Shown here: positions 33,955 through 47,179 of the stretch, piece by piece | Layout: the number at the start of each line of letters is the position of its first letter | Position numbering within the stretch: position 1 is the stretch's first letter | Source: Fasciola hepatica | Taxonomy: Eukaryota; Platyhelminthes; Trematoda; Plagiorchiida; Fasciolidae | Reading direction: 5' to 3' | Length of the DNA: 64,000 nt | NCBI GenBank assembly: GCA_948099385.1 | Contig: CANUEZ040000028.1 | Location: 930,001 to 994,000 of the forward strand | Translations under genes and position numbers: made by a program | The notes under the pieces: generated by a model | What the model was told of the DNA's origin: nothing | What the model saw: only the letters and a program-made list of their open reading frames with translations | The model's database searches: none

Positions 33955-36500
33955 TACCTCCATTTCCATTTCCTCCACTACGTGGAGCCTACACCCCTAA
34001 ATTTACTTTAGCTTTCCAACCGCGGCCATGATCTCTGCTTGAAAAAGGACCTAGCCTACCAAACTCCAGTTCTTTTTCCACAGCTCAAGCCCCTTTCCTA
34101 CCCCAGCAGTCACTATCCGTGTGGTCACCGACGAGGCTTTTCGCTCCCACACAAACCCACTGTCGACCCACAACAAGCCCCGACTTCAAAACTGCTTTCC
34201 CCAAGACATTACATGGATACGGCCCCCCTATTTTCTGACCATTTATCCCGCACTGCTCACTTGCCGCTGCATCTAATACCGATTTCCATCAGTCTCCAAC
34301 AGGATTTAACCCTAAATGCCTCCCACGGTAACCCTCCACCGATGTATCTGTAGAAATAATACCAAACATCCAGTTTTCCCATGACGATGACAATACGGTG
34401 TCATTCACACCACTGCCGCATGACCCACCTGGTAATTTCTCCTGTAATTTTCCACCTCGCCCACCGACATCATCCTGGTGGATAACCTGGCTGCGGAAGC
34501 TCACTCGGCCCCGGCAGGCTTCCACCACTCTCACATGGAGCCGACGAGACCATTGCGCCCAAAATTATCGATGGAAGTTCCCTTTCGCTACTGAATTTCC
34601 TTTTGCTATTGAACAAAGTTGAAAATTTAGGAAAAAACGCACTTGCTCTCACTTCTGACATTGTTCTGGCCACAGAAACATGGTACGCCGATCACACTCC
34701 AACCCAGCTTGTCTCGTTAGTAGGCTATAACTCGTTCTGAGTGAGCAGAGTGAGCCGTCGAGACCGTGGCTGTCTCGCGTACATCAGACAAAAGTTGCTG
34801 CCACCGTCCTCTTCCATCTGGTGCTCTACCTTATCCCAGACTCCCTTTGGCTCTCTGTCCAAATTCCTGGAACCAAGTCGCGTATCCGCGGTCCTTCTAG
34901 AGCAATTATTTCCGGTAACTTCGAAAATCCGCATGTCATTGGGGCCCTCGAATATATTTGTATCCTACCCTTGCGCCCGAAGATCATAGAAGGAGACTTT
35001 AACACTCCCAGTATTTGGTGGGATACGGTGACCACCCCCTCCCATCTGTCATTCTGGACACCTTTGCCGCAGGATGGATACCCATGTCCCCACCCCGACG
35101 GGGCATAACAATATCTTCGGCTCGGTTTTCACTCGTGGCCTCCCAGAAGTGAAAGTCTCCATCACACGAAGCTTCCCCGGTAGTGACCACGAAGTGTTCA
35201 AGTCGCCACACTATTAGGCATAAATCATGCCTATCTGAAGTTAGTTAATTCCGAAACCGAAACACATGGGGGATGACCACCGGTAGGCATACTGAGGCCG
35301 TAAAGTCAGCTAAAATGGACGGACTGTGAAAAGAGACAGGTAAGCTCCAGAGCTCATTCTTCAGAAACACAGGTTTCACTCGGAAGTTGAGAGTAAACCA
35401 ACATGCCTGCGAAGAGTGAGCAGCTAATGAGGATGAATTCAGAAGGCAGGAAAAGACGGCAGCACCGCGGACTGAACGCGGATTTCCCCTCAAGGCAGCT
35501 AAAATCTCGCGACACACGCAGCACGTACAACACTATCTCATTATTCTTCCAAAATGGCTTCCACTTTGATTCGCAAAAAGGTATGGCCAAGGTCTTCAGC
35601 TTCTATCTCGCCCCGGCTCTTATTACGGGCACCAGCCCTCACTCACAGTGGGTTTCGATGCTCGTACGGGATGCGAAATCAACCACAACATTTACCATTG
35701 GCAATATCCGGAAATTTTTTGCCGACAATAAGCCTCCCTAACATCCAGGGCCCGATACCCTGATACCCGATATTTTGGTTTTGGGGACCTGAACTGGGAC
35801 TCCTGAGGATGAACCTCATTAACTTGTTTATGTCAACCGGGATCTTCCCGGCCCGATGGAAGGCGTCCTGCATAATCCTGCGTCACATAACTAGTCCCTC
35901 GCATGATCTGGGAAATTATCACTGTATAAACCGTATCTCAGTTATCTTCAGGCTCGTGAGGAGGACCGTTAAGGACCAGTTTGCAAATTTCCTGACCTCT
36001 CGAAATCTTGTCAACCCAGCTCAAAGTGGATTCCTAAAGTCCCTTTCATGCCTCACGTGCCAGATCGACTTTCTCATTTTAGCCACGTCCATGGCCGACA
36101 ACAAAATGTAAATTATCACCTTTCTCGATATGACCGAAGCTTTCGACCGAGTATCTCGCCCAGCTTATTGTCAAAAATTGGGCCCTGTTGAATCGCCTAT
36201 CCTCTTCTTTCTTGGATATCGTTTTACCTCCCCGAATTTCACCAAACCGCCATCGTCAATGTGACATCTAAAAACATACCAATCACTAGTCTGGTCTTAC
36301 AGGACAGCTTCTTCTTATTTCTCACGTACGTAAATGCCGCCCTCCAGGTGGTACCCTACGGCGGGACATTTCTTTTTGCTGACTACATAAAGCTAGTCTA
36401 CACTTGCGGGACAAAAGCCTCACACTCAGTCCAAGCAGCAAGCATGACGCCCTCCCGGTTGGGCTCGTGTAAGACCACATCAGGCTAACTTTGGGCCAAC
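33955..36500 (+). pseudogene. Second CR1-like LINE, ORF1 end and ORF2 remnant
   Basis: A Pro-rich ORF1 tail (34039-34353) precedes ORF2. Endonuclease: DIVLATETWYADHTP (34660), IIEGDFNTPSIWWD (34985), a close match to GDFNAPSICWN of the 18-kb copy, then FPGSDHE (about 35175). RT: WKASCIILRHITSP, QSGFLKSLSCLTCQIDF (36020-36070), FLDMTEAFDRVS (36120), and FADYIKLVY (36375) in which the second catalytic Asp of FADD is Tyr. Many stops and shifts. Dead copy of the same or a sister family. Confidence 0.75.
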
Positions 36501-38637
36501 GTTCGACAGCTCTACCTGGGCCCAAAAGGGGGCGCGTTGGGCCTAGCCTAAAGTGCAAAAAACCGCTGGAAACAGGTACGTCTTCTATTCCCTGGCTGTC
36601 CTAACTGCCTTATTCTTAAAATATTTGCTTCTTATTTATCTCTTCTGTCGAAACCACCAATTTAAGTTCATTGAAGAAAGCATCTTTTGAAGATCTATAG
36701 GTTTACTATAACATGGTATATGGGAAGTAAGCGCAAACTTGGCATTAAATGACTGTTTCAGCCAGAATTTCCGGGATGTGTTCGTCGGTCTTGTGTAGTG
36801 TGGTCACAGGACCTAAACACGAAGATGCGGAGATGTCCGGCAGACTCACCTAACGAAACACTGGGCAAAATTAGATTTTGTGTAGATTTCGGAAACAGTT
36901 TGATCGAAAACTTTTTAAACGCACTAATTCCCGAAAATGAGTCAAAACAACAATGACGAGTAAAATAGGGAAATACAACGTAACCTATGAACTAAATATG
37001 AAGAATATCTGGGGACGTGAAGCACGGTGAATTGCTTCTGATCCCCAGAACTCCCTAAAAGGAGATGGCCACGTTAAATGAACGAACCCGCTCCAAAGGT
37101 CAGTGGGAGTTTACCCCGAAGAAAATATTAATTTACATCCCTGCGTCCTCGTCTCGCAGCGCCGCGGTGCCTGTCGCTGATAAAACAAAGCTTTATGTGT
37201 TACTCAGTAGCCGGCACCAGTTCCTGTGAGAACCTTGGGACGTAACTGACAGCATCCATGGTTTAGTTATAGACAACGAATTTCATTGTCTTACCCTTGA
37301 CGGCAAAAGTGAGTCTGTGCTTGTGAACGGCTGTTCGTTGCAAACTTCCAAGCTAGCAGCAGGCTAATGTCACGTCCTCCCCTATGGAAGCCGCCAGCAC
37401 ACCCCGCACAGTTACCGCGAGGTCTGTGCGTGCGCGAAGTTTTGAAGCGGCAACCTGAAAGTGGTAAGTCCATTGCCACAGCTCGCCATGTCGCCGTAGG
37501 CTTCTGCCGACTTCAGGATGTTGTCAAGACTTTGTCAGTCTTCCAGTGTATTCACCCATTGCGAGTTTGGTGACAACGCTGCCGCACTGCTAGCGCCGAC
37601 CGCGAGGACCAACGCGTCTACTGCACCGTCCATCCTGGTTACCCTTCCCACCAAAATCTCCGGCGCCACCAAAGACGCATTTCGGAGAACTCAGTGAACA
37701 TACGGAGCCTTCCCTGCATATGCTCCATGAAGCTCGCAGTCTCACTTCGACTGACTGCGGATGATGAAGCAACCAAAGCACTACTGCAAAACAATCCATG
37801 TAAAAGTGGAAAGTAACGATGATACTTGCGTGGATGACGACGATAACGCTTGCAACTGCTGTGTCGCAGTTGGCGTTAGAGTGACTCGGGTGCCGGAGTC
37901 AGATGTACCGACTGTGCTGCCATTCGTTGCGAAAAAATAATTCAATTCGATCATTCCACCGCTGGTTGCAAAATTGGTGGTGGATTTGGTGGTAACTGCG
38001 GTGTCGTTGGTTGTCGTGATGGTATAAATGTGGGGGATTTTAAACAGCTGTCTTCAGAAGATAGTCGCCTAGGAATCCTGAAGTAAATGAAAATCGCAAG
38101 TGCCCATACCTTTTGCGGACCCAATATCGCTGTCCAAAAGAAGTGTGTGCGGGACATTTTCATCGGAAGAGCTGGCAGCAATTGACTGCTGAGGCAACCG
38201 ACGCACAAACGGAAGTGCGTCAGAGAAAATGTCTTTGACAATATTCTCCAGTAAAAAAGTTACCCGTATGATGCACTTCCATGAAGTCCAATGACGGCAC
38301 CAAATCTGGCAGGGATTCGATGGCTAGCCGCATTTTGCAGTAAGCCGCAAAATTTCTGGCCTCAAGCCAGCGCGCTGTATTATCGTTGACTACCTAATGG
38401 CGACAAACAACTGCGTTTGAGCTTTTCGCAGGGAAATGCACGAGCGTATACATCTGTAGGAACACCCAGAATATGTGAATATCTTATCCGGTATAATCTT
38501 GTGATACAATATAGATGTGGCCAAGAACAAATAAATTAACCTCAAGCGGGATCGCCTACTTTCACACGGCTGAATCACGTTCGGGGATGAGAGGCTATAT
38601 ATAAATACACTCTTGCATTCGAATGTGAGCATACTTT

Positions 38638-38640
<3 letters not shown>
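36501..38640. other. No recognisable gene
   Basis: Short frames only, for example 37291-37479 (-) and 37367-37573 (+), without motifs. It begins with what may be the tail of the CR1 copy, but I cannot place its end. Confidence 0.35.

Positions 38641-38695
<55 letters not shown>
38641..38695. repeat. (TA)n microsatellite
   Basis: An uninterrupted TA run of about 27 units. A 143-codon frame across it (38390-38821, minus) reads as alternating Ile-Tyr and is an artefact. Confidence 0.95.
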
Positions 38696-38699
<4 letters not shown>

Positions 38700-38869
38700 A
38701 GCAAACATGCATGCCCCAGGCAACGGACCACCGAGACTACCACTAACCTATGTGATCGTAAAGCGTAGCTGCCCCCTGACACATCGACGTCAACACGACA
38801 CGGTGCTTGGTTCGGTCTCACCCATCCGTTTTTATAATCAGAAATAATTACGGAGTGAATGTATCATAC

Positions 38870-38990
38870 AGAGCTACCTTACCTTCCCTTTCGGGACATA
38901 CGATGCTCACTTCGTGAATTCTACGATATATCTGTTTCGCTGGTTTTGAGGGCCCCTTGAAGCATGGCTTTAGCTTTCCCGCACACCTGA
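38870..38990 (-). pseudogene. Transposase C-terminal fragment (DUF4218-like)
   Basis: The minus strand reads GKLKPCFKGPSKPAKQ then YRRIHEV, matching GKLKPCIKGPAKPAKE then GRIHEV of the transposase pseudogene at 41.9 kb. At DNA level about 80 bp (CTTCGTGAATTCT to GGCTTTAG) is shared between the two places. The remainder of this transposase copy is missing, and the neighbouring sequence above 38990 is a BEL remnant. Confidence 0.6.
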
Positions 38991-39053
38991 GTACCCTAGA
39001 AACTACTAATCACTCTTGCTCCGGTTTCGGGATTCGTTTGAATTGGCTACGCG

Positions 39054-41230
39054 TTGATCGATTTGAGAGAATTGAATTGCAGTACTCAGGTGGAACCCGG
39101 GCAAGAAAACTCATTGGAAGTGCCCAGACGAGGAATCGAGGACCTTAGAAGACAACAAGAATTAACTCGGCAAGGCTCTTGGGATGGCTTGGGTGTTATT
39201 GATTCTCTGGATAATGCCAAGACTTCTAGTTCTGTCACTGCCAGTTCATATATTTATAATCGCGGTGAGTTTGGCGGTATTAGTACTTATAGAACCAGAG
39301 TGATGGAATTAGAGAACAAACTGCGGTTGGCCAGGGAAGAAGCATAGCCTCTTAAACAGGGAACTGGTCTCAGCCAACATCATAAAATCCGTGCGGTTCA
39401 CGATGTTAACATTGAAATGGCGCTGTGATCGACGAGTATAAGTCCTTCAGAACTCCTAAAACTACTGAGTTTTTTGCATTCTGCCCGCCGAGAGTGAAGC
39501 TAGCCCCTTTCGACGGGCACCCCGAGCAAAATTGTATATTCGTGAAACAATTCGAAATTTTTTCTGGGTGCAAAGTTGCAGAACCTGAGAGGTTTTCGTA
39601 TTTTTTACATTACTGTCGTGGGAGGGCCATAAGTGCTGTGGAAGGCTGCGCGATGCTTGAGCCACCAGTGGAGTACGTCAGGGCATGCAGAATCCTAAAC
39701 GAATTGCTTGGGCAACCATTCGGCGTGGTTAAAAGCTTGGCTGACGGTGTTTTAACGAAGGCAAAAAGGACTGAGGGCTACTCTGAATTATTGTCTAATT
39801 TGGTGATAAAAATGCAGAATTGCAGTATAGCATTATAGCATTTAGGTTACTAGTCTGACCTGAATGCGAAGCACACACAAGAGTGCATTGTCCGATTTAT
39901 TCCAATTGATTTACAGAGCCAATGGACAGAGGAAGCTGAAAATAAATATTTTTGAGCAAAGACCCATGCTGGACGATTTGACGGAGTTCATAGGTCGCTA
40001 ATCTCGTAAAGCCGGCGGCCGATTTGGAAAGGTCGTACGCGAAAGTTACAAGACGGCGCTAACGGAACCAACATCGGCTTAAATTATGGGGAACGACTGT
40101 AGCCGAATTTAGTCTTTGGCTAGCATGCACACGACAAGCCGAGAACCCGAGAAGTCAACTGAATGCACGCTATGCAACTCACGTCATCGGTTACCAGATT
40201 GTCCGACTTTCCCTGGGATGAGCGTGACCGATCGGTGGTGCACAGTAAAAAAGATTGGCTCATGCTTTGTGTGTCTGAACATCTCTCATCGAGCCTCCGA
40301 ATGCAGCCTAAGAATGAAATGTAACCAGTACGGATGCTTAGGCAATCATCACCCGTTGCTACATGGCCCTCTAAACAATAGGCTTATTCAGCCGGATGAA
40401 CCCAGAATTGTCTGTTCAGCGGGACTTGATGACCTCAAACCGGCGAGATTAGGCATCATGCCTGTCGGCATCACGACTCCTAAAGGAATGAGGAAGGCCG
40501 TGGCATTTTTGTACACGAGGTTGGACAATTTGCTGATTACGCGCCAGCTTACAGAAAGCTGTGAACCGGTCGGCAAGCCTACCTCTCCCGCTACCAGCAC
40601 GATTGCAGGGGGTCGTGTTAACAGCTCTACGAAGCCGACTCTGTAGTTAACGTTTTTAACTGATGAGAGACCGTAGAAATTACGGAAGCCTTTGCTATAG
40701 ACAGCTTGCCAATGAGACCAGTCGACTCTGGTAGATCGATTGCTAGGAGGTGGTCCCACCTAAAAAATATACTGTTCAAAGGAACGCCTAGGCCCCAGGT
40801 TGACATGCTAATCTGATGCAATGTACCAGAAGCTATTGGGTGCTTGGGCAGAGCGTAATCAACCGAAAAGAACCATTCACTATGCGAACGATACTTGGCT
40901 GGAGACTACTCGGACCCCTGACGAACGAACTTCAACAAACGGCACCAATAAGTTGCATAGCAGTTTCTGAGAGAATAGCCTATGTAGAACACAGCCAACG
41001 TTTCGACATTGGATCCAGCTGTCCACCTCAAGAAAGTGAAGTTCACTCAAATGAAGATCAGTCGGTACTTTCAATGGTAAACCCAAAGACAGAACGCCAC
41101 AATGAGCAACATGAAGTTGCTATACCCAAGGGACCACGGACAAACCACTTATCAGGAAGTGGAGAAGTTGCCCGGAGATGTTTGAAATATCCCAAAAAAG
41201 GACACTTTGAGAAGCCCGGTTGAAAGCTGA
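39054..41230 (+). pseudogene. BEL/Pao remnant (gag, zinc knuckles, protease, N-terminal RT)
   Basis: Each frame matches the BEL element at 53-59 kb in order: 39054-39347 (N-terminal gag with a coiled-coil-like end), 39425-39838 (gag core, FVKQFEIFSGCKVAEPERF, HYCRGRA, VIKMQNCSIAL), 40116-40646 (zinc knuckles CTLCNSRHRLPDC and CFVCLNISHRASEC, then MPVGITTPKG leading into a protease whose DSGSD box is degraded to YTRLD), and 40816-41223 (pre-RT INRKEPFTMRTILGW). It ends near 41230 with no RT core and no visible LTR. Several stops and shifts. Confidence 0.75.
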
Positions 41231-41880
41231 GCACCAGCACTTCAGATAAGGCAGCACGAAATTAGTTGACTTAGTGGCAGTGCGCGGTACCTGGGTGGAA
41301 CTGCGTGTTCGGTGGGGAAAAAGTACCTTTTTTCAAAACAAAAATTACTGAGCTGGAGTCAGTGTCCACAAATGAGCCCAAAATGACTGCATTGTTATTG
41401 AGTTTCAAGGTAGCAACAATATCAAACGAGGACTGTATCACCATCGAACTGAGCCTTGCACATTGGACAGATCCTACGGTTGTGTTACGTTGCACGAAAA
41501 GCAGGAAACAAAGAGCGTGTTCGATGAAAATGTTGATGATTTGAGCTCGAAACCACATGCAAAGGACAAAATAGTTTGCAGATCACCTGGCGCCGAGTTA
41601 TTCAGCATTTTATTCCATTTCATGCTCTACAACTATTCAACTTGACCTTTTTTTCTAGAACAGTTTCAAAACTTACTGAGTTCCAGTTTTTATCCAGCAT
41701 GCACAGAGATGAGAAGGAAAATTCACGTAGATTTCACTTAAACACTTCAAGTGAGGCTTATTAGCTGTGAGCACATTGTGAGACTATGCTTGCCTTTGAA
41801 GAAGAACCTTTATTCACATTTTTCACAGTAATGTTTGTCACATTTTGTAAGCAGAAAATCCATGAAACACTTTGAAAGTT
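41231..41880. other. No recognisable gene
   Basis: Short frames (41271-41558 -, 41305-41544 +) overlap on opposite strands and have no motif. Confidence 0.35.
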
Positions 41881-41899
41881 GTCAGTATTTGATCAACTT

Positions 41900-43229
41900 C
41901 TTTGCTCATGTGTGTTTCAATACTTCGTGAATTCTCCCATTTAACTCTTTTGCTGGTTTTGCGGGTCCCTTGATGCACGGCTTTAGTTTTCCCAAGTGTG
42001 GTCAGTGGGGAAAACTGGAGCGATTGTCCAACATCCCGTGGTACCGCAATTGATCCACCTGGTGCGTTAAGGAATGGACGCTGCACACAACTTCTTCTAG
42101 ACCGTATAGATGAGGCATTTGTTGTAGAAAAATCAGTCAAGGTGATGTGCGAAATCACCGTAAGGCATGTGTAGCTTAGAATGGGGAAGTATATACAGGG
42201 GTGCAAATAAGAGCAAAACGTGATCGTACAGATCTTTTGGCAATGATTCAAGCAAACGAAGCAGAGCTGAATATAAAAGAAGTTGGCGATATCCGGTTGC
42301 TTTCCAACGATCCACATTCCGCATGTGACGGCATAGAAGCTAAACCCACATGAAATTGATGCGTGAGTTTGCACTATCCTGTCGCCCAGTTCATCCACAG
42401 TGGTGCTGCTCAAGCCCCAAGGCTGTACATGTCCGCCTCTTAGCCAGGCTTTAGGAAGCCTTTGAGTTACTTACAAGCATACCGGGTGTACATACTCAAA
42501 GAGGAATATTTTCACCATGCCCATGGGAAGACTTACGAATGGACTGTCACCTGTGTGGTGACGTCAATACATTTTCTCATGATAATCAGTGTCTGTTCGT
42601 CCTCTAGCATCTATGAGAGAGAATGTCATACTTCCTCCAATATGCATTCCATGTTGGATGCATTTATTACAGCCGAAATATCCTGCAGAACTTTCAATTT
42701 GTCGGATGTGGGCCCTTGCAGGCCTATCACAAATGACTGCCGCCAGGTGACAGATTATGGCGAAAGTACCAAACTGTATGTCCTTGCAAACGATATCCAC
42801 AAATTCATTCACTGCCCGCTGTAAATACACATCGGCTGAAAACAATTTTGTTGAACCACAGTATATTCCGACGGTTTCTATCTCTGGGCAGGCTGGTCGA
42901 CTTACGCGTGCCAAAATCAACCATAACTCCAGTTTACAAGCCCGATATAACGTTGAACAATTCACACTGAGCTGGCGATCAACGGATTCCGGGTTTCGTG
43001 GCATGCCACGTATGCAACGAATCAAGCCATCTCGAAGTTCTTTGTGAACATATGAGCCATCCAACAGCTGCACCTTCTCACACCACCAAGGGATGCGTGA
43101 TATTGTCCTCGGATCACATGGAATACCTGTCAGGTGGTGACTCAAGGCGCGTAGCACGTCACGACGGTGCCCTTCCGGTAACGTGGAGGTTATAAAAACA
43201 TCGGACAGGGACTGCAAAAGTGCACCCAC
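41900..43229 (-). pseudogene. CACTA/EnSpm-like (Tnp2/DUF4218-type) transposase, broken copy
   Basis: On the minus strand, high to low: 43229-42564 is open for 221 codons (LPEGHRRDVLRALSHHL, LDGSYVHKELRDGL, LELWLILARV, VGIYCGSTKLFSAD, AVICDRPARAHIRQIESSAG, YFGCNKC), then stops and shifts, SPFVSLPMGMVKIFLFEYVH with PVCL (42450-42530), RWKATGYRQLLLYSALLRLL (42260-42320), and GKLKPCIKGPAKPAKE (about 41990). The order CDxPAR...GYxGCxKC, then hydrophobic LPxDMV...YxHLVCLG, then WKATExRxFLLY and DUF4218-like C-terminus is that of animal transposases related to plant Tnp2. Family naming is from memory. Confidence 0.6.
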
Positions 43230-44429
43230 GTTGATTCCGACGCACGCGGTTCCTTGGAGCTGGACTTCTTGGTGGGCTAAAAATATTCAAATAATTCACA
43301 AGCGCGCCAACCTGTATCGGTGATCGACTTTGATGTGCTGGTAGCTGGCAGACCCCAAATCTGTCGCTTGCCCCAACTTTTGTGGCACTAATTTAGCAAT
43401 GTCAACACCGGGAGCAGCCGCATCTTATATGCATTACGGTATAAGTACTTAACAACAATCGGTTCGCCTTGGCGTACCCATCGACTGCAACACGGGACAC
43501 GAACCTCAGTGCTCCCACAATGTAGCTGCGCCACAAATTAGATATTTCTTTTCACTGAAAGCCTCCTTGTGCCTCCGGTACCCGTTCCACTTTGTCTCTT
43601 CGGACATAACGATCTACTGAGACTTCCGGAATCTGAAGGTCTTACCAACGTTACATGGCGACTAGTACTCTACGTTGCACGAATTTCACAAAAACCAACG
43701 TTGCAAAACAACCGTCTCGGTGCCCAGTGATATATATGTGCAATCATATATGTACTTATATGTACTTAGATGGAACCATATGTTAGGTGATATAACGATA
43801 AATCAGAGTTAAGCTGAACTTTAAGGGCGCGCGTTAGTCATCCCCATGGGTGACGAATCATTCTTTACCACAGAAGATCCCAACAGCATTTCCTATCAGC
43901 ATAGAATAAGGAAAACCGGCTCAGTGCCGCCTGGTCACAAGGGCTTTCAGTAGAACAAAATGGGCTGCTTTTGTAACGCGGATAAATAATAATAAATACT
44001 GTGATAATCTCATTCCTACATTCCCTATGAACTTTCACGAAATTCTGTGCTTTTTAGGCAAGCTTCAGAAGTCACGTTAGCCAAACCACATTGGGTATAA
44101 TGCTGCTTGGAATTGAGTCATCTGCATCGTGTCGTCCGTCGAAGCTGGTGTCCCTGGTTCGAAAGGGGAACTCCCTTCGAACTTCACCTCTTCTCTGAGA
44201 TTATCTGAGGGGAATACACAAAGCTGAAAATGTTACCTTCGTGATAGGCCTCATGGAACTCGTATGCCGTTATTTTTTCGGCACTCAACCATCTCCCAGT
44301 AGCACGCGTTGGTAAGCCTGAATAGTGTAAGACTTTGGCCATCGAAACTTGTTTTCATCAGTTAGACAATTGTTGTGAAAAATGGCTACCTATTCATTTG
44401 CGTCGAGCATGAGGGCAAAGTACATCTAA
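43230..44429. other. Spacer between two transposase copies
   Basis: It may contain the decayed N-terminal zinc-binding part of the copy below it, but I cannot read any motif. A short AT-rich stretch with repeated ATATGTACTTA lies at about 43735-43775. Confidence 0.3.
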
Positions 44430-45815
44430 ACTTTTAAGCACTTCTGTGGCATTTTACTATAAGGACAGAAGGTTTACAAACTTGCTTTAAAGACAGAAGC
44501 TCTACATCCCATAGGTATGTGATATGGGTGTCAGAACATCTTTGCTTGCATTTACAAAGTATAGCATTACCAGAAATTTCGACAACCCCGTCTTGCGGAC
44601 CGTCAGTGGAGAAAAATGTACAACTACTGGACCTCATCAGCGTAGGAGAAAAATCGTTTGGGTTTAAAAATGCCAAACATTTAAAGAATTCCTGGAAAAG
44701 CTGTCCACAACTCTGGTTTCCCGCCGGCAATAAGAATGTTGCTTGCTGGTGTGCAGGAAAGTGCCATTCAGGTCACCATGAAGGCAGCCAGGCTTAGCCG
44801 GAAACAGTGAGCCGGATCTCCAAAGTTAGCATGGATGGCATCAGATGATTTGCCGTTATCAGGACGTGCTTGCCCACTCGAACGCAGATACCATTGCTGA
44901 GCAGGATTCAGGTGTCCGTAAGAAGGATTCAGATGGGAAACTAGGAAAAGAGCCAACCATTCAGTGATTGGGAATGTCTGCCGGTAAATGAACAGCTGCG
45001 TGGACATTGTACATGGGGCTAGAAATTCTATAGAGGGAACTCATTTTTGTACAGTAGTACTCGAGATGGTTCCTGAGAATGCATTACTAGCTCTGTGCAG
45101 AAAGGGGCGGCAGAGTATTCAGGTGACAACGAGCATTAACATGAGGTGGTCATAAGAGTCATCCGACACCAACCCTTTCAAACAAACAAGCCCCAAATGC
45201 GAGAGGAACATGCAGAATTCGGTGGCCTTTCATCGCACAACATTATGTGTACGTCGACAAAGCCGCTGAAAATCACGCGGTGTCTCCGCGTGTGACTGAA
45301 GTATACGGCTACCAACGTTTTGCAGTGGCTGCTTTGTCCAAGCGGCCAAAACAAACAGTGATCAATGAAACTCTTCGACTCACCCAAGCATACAAGGTGT
45401 ATGTAAACCAAAGGAAAGTACTCAACCATGTCGATAGGGGGAAAAAGAGGGGCTCACGCCAACATGATGTTTGTGGTGTCGATTCGGTAGGAAAGCTTCG
45501 CTATCGCGAAGCTTACATTTGACTAGTGGGAACCTCATCCTTCTGTCACCGTAAAACCTGCCTCGAATGCACTGATCACAGATGAAGTAGCCCTTAGGAT
45601 CTTTCGCTTTCCTGATGAGTGTCCGTGCGAAGTATCACGGACGATGAATGACAGATAACATTTGACGGGACTTCCCCCAACTTTGAAGCCTTTTGTCGGC
45701 GAATTTTGCAGCTCTTTCATAGGTTCACTCATAAAGGAGGAAACTTCTGTTGGATTGCCAAGACCATAATAAAGGCTCGCGCTTGGCACAGTCAGGCAGT
45801 GAGGCTTAACCACTC
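44430..45815 (-). pseudogene. CACTA/EnSpm-like transposase, second broken copy
   Basis: Minus strand, high to low: GNPTEVSSFMSEPMKELQ and VKCYLSFIVRDT (45813-45650), a frame change to ARTLIRKAKDPKGYFICDQC (about 45600), PIDMVEYFPLVYIHLVCLGE (45370-45430), a WKATE-like stretch read only in part, NVHAAVHLPADI (about 44975), and a C-terminal tail DGVVEISGNAILCKCKQR to VELLSLKQV (44450-44600). The blocks match the copy at 42-43 kb and the expected order of the family. At least four frame changes and several stops. The N-terminal quarter is absent or unreadable. Confidence 0.6.
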
Positions 45816-47179
45816 TGGCAAGGACGGGTCAAAACCGCAGGTCCGACGAAAGAAAGACGGAAGTGCGGTCAAAATCTAAATGAAGTAAAACTCCGACATT
45901 CACATTGCTGAGGTTGCCCAACCTCGTTTGGGTGCCTTCGGTTAGTTTCATGTGTATTTACCTACTTTTCCCCATTTTGCGATGAGACAGTCCTGCGGTG
46001 TGCTCAACAAGGTCCTTGGGCCTATCCGTATGTGTGGCATGTTTGCTTATAGCCTGCGAGATACTTTTTTGTTGTACCAGCTTTAATCGAAATCGAATGG
46101 AAACCCTCGCTAGTTAGTTTAACGAAGGATCACTCTCATCAAATTGTGGTGCACGTCATAGGCTGGTCAGAGACGTAGCTAATACGAAATTGACCGTAGG
46201 AACTGGGTTCATCCGACAACTTCGACTCTTCTTCAGAAGTAACTCAGGGTTTATGTACTGTTTCAGCCGTTAAAAGTATTTCATTTGGGACTCCGTGATT
46301 CAGTAAAGTGATTTATCTACCATTGTTCGTTGTAATAAGGAAGCACTCGACACAACAAGTGCACCCTCTGTGGTGGCATCTTGCTCTCCCTCACGGAACG
46401 CATCTTATGAAGTCACACTGCCACATTCACCGGTAGCCTCTAAAAGTGTCGAATGAGAAGGGAAAACGAAATTGCCACTGAACAACTCCGCCTGGAAACT
46501 CCTACTTAGGGCTACCAGACCGATGCTCCAATAGTGTGGCCTCACCTAAAATAGCACATACCAGTGAGCTAAATTCTTTCTTTTTCAAGTAGTATCAATT
46601 TTGTTTCGTCATATTGGCCACTACCAGTGAATAATGCGTAACAAAATCTTAAAATAAACTTGTTCATGAAAGTAGTGGAGCGGTAGCATAACATGATTCG
46701 AAACCCTGCCGGAGATGTTACACTATATCAGGGTTTTCGATACGAATATATCGAAGCTTTATGGACTTGATAAAATTACCTGGGCTTCATTTGAAGCTAC
46801 GTAAAAATACTTTATCGTTAAACTCCACCTCATTATGTTATAAGCACAATTCTGGCACGGTTTTGCAGTTTTTGCCATTCACGTTATCATTTACCAACCC
46901 ATTTTAACTAGGTTTAACTCTGTTCCCGGACTTGACGGCGGGATGCCTGGATGTCCAGATGCTGGCGCTGGTGAGCTCGTAGGACCTCCCGGTGATTCGA
47001 CAATGGAAGGGACGAATCTTCTCAAATAATGGGTTATATTCAGGGAGGGTTCTGGCTAAACCTCCAGTCTCCTCGCCCCTCAGCCACTTTTCGGATCACA
47101 GCATTTAGGCACACACACCTCACGGCCAGTCCACCCGGTAGTAATGAAAGTATAATAGGGGTGGTGAGTACCAGGTAAG
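45816..47179. other. No recognisable gene
   Basis: No long frame. The right end (about 47000-47180) is probably the 3' untranslated region of the minus-strand LINE that follows. Nothing else is identified. Confidence 0.35.

Noticed and set aside
38390..38821. 143-codon minus-strand frame
   Set aside because: It runs through the (TA)n microsatellite and encodes alternating Ile-Tyr.
45610..45640. CTGATGAGTGTCCGTGCGAAG, resembling a hammerhead ribozyme core
   Set aside because: The second conserved box reads GAAG rather than GAAA, the intervening bases do not form a convincing stem II, and the stretch lies within a readable transposase block on the other strand.
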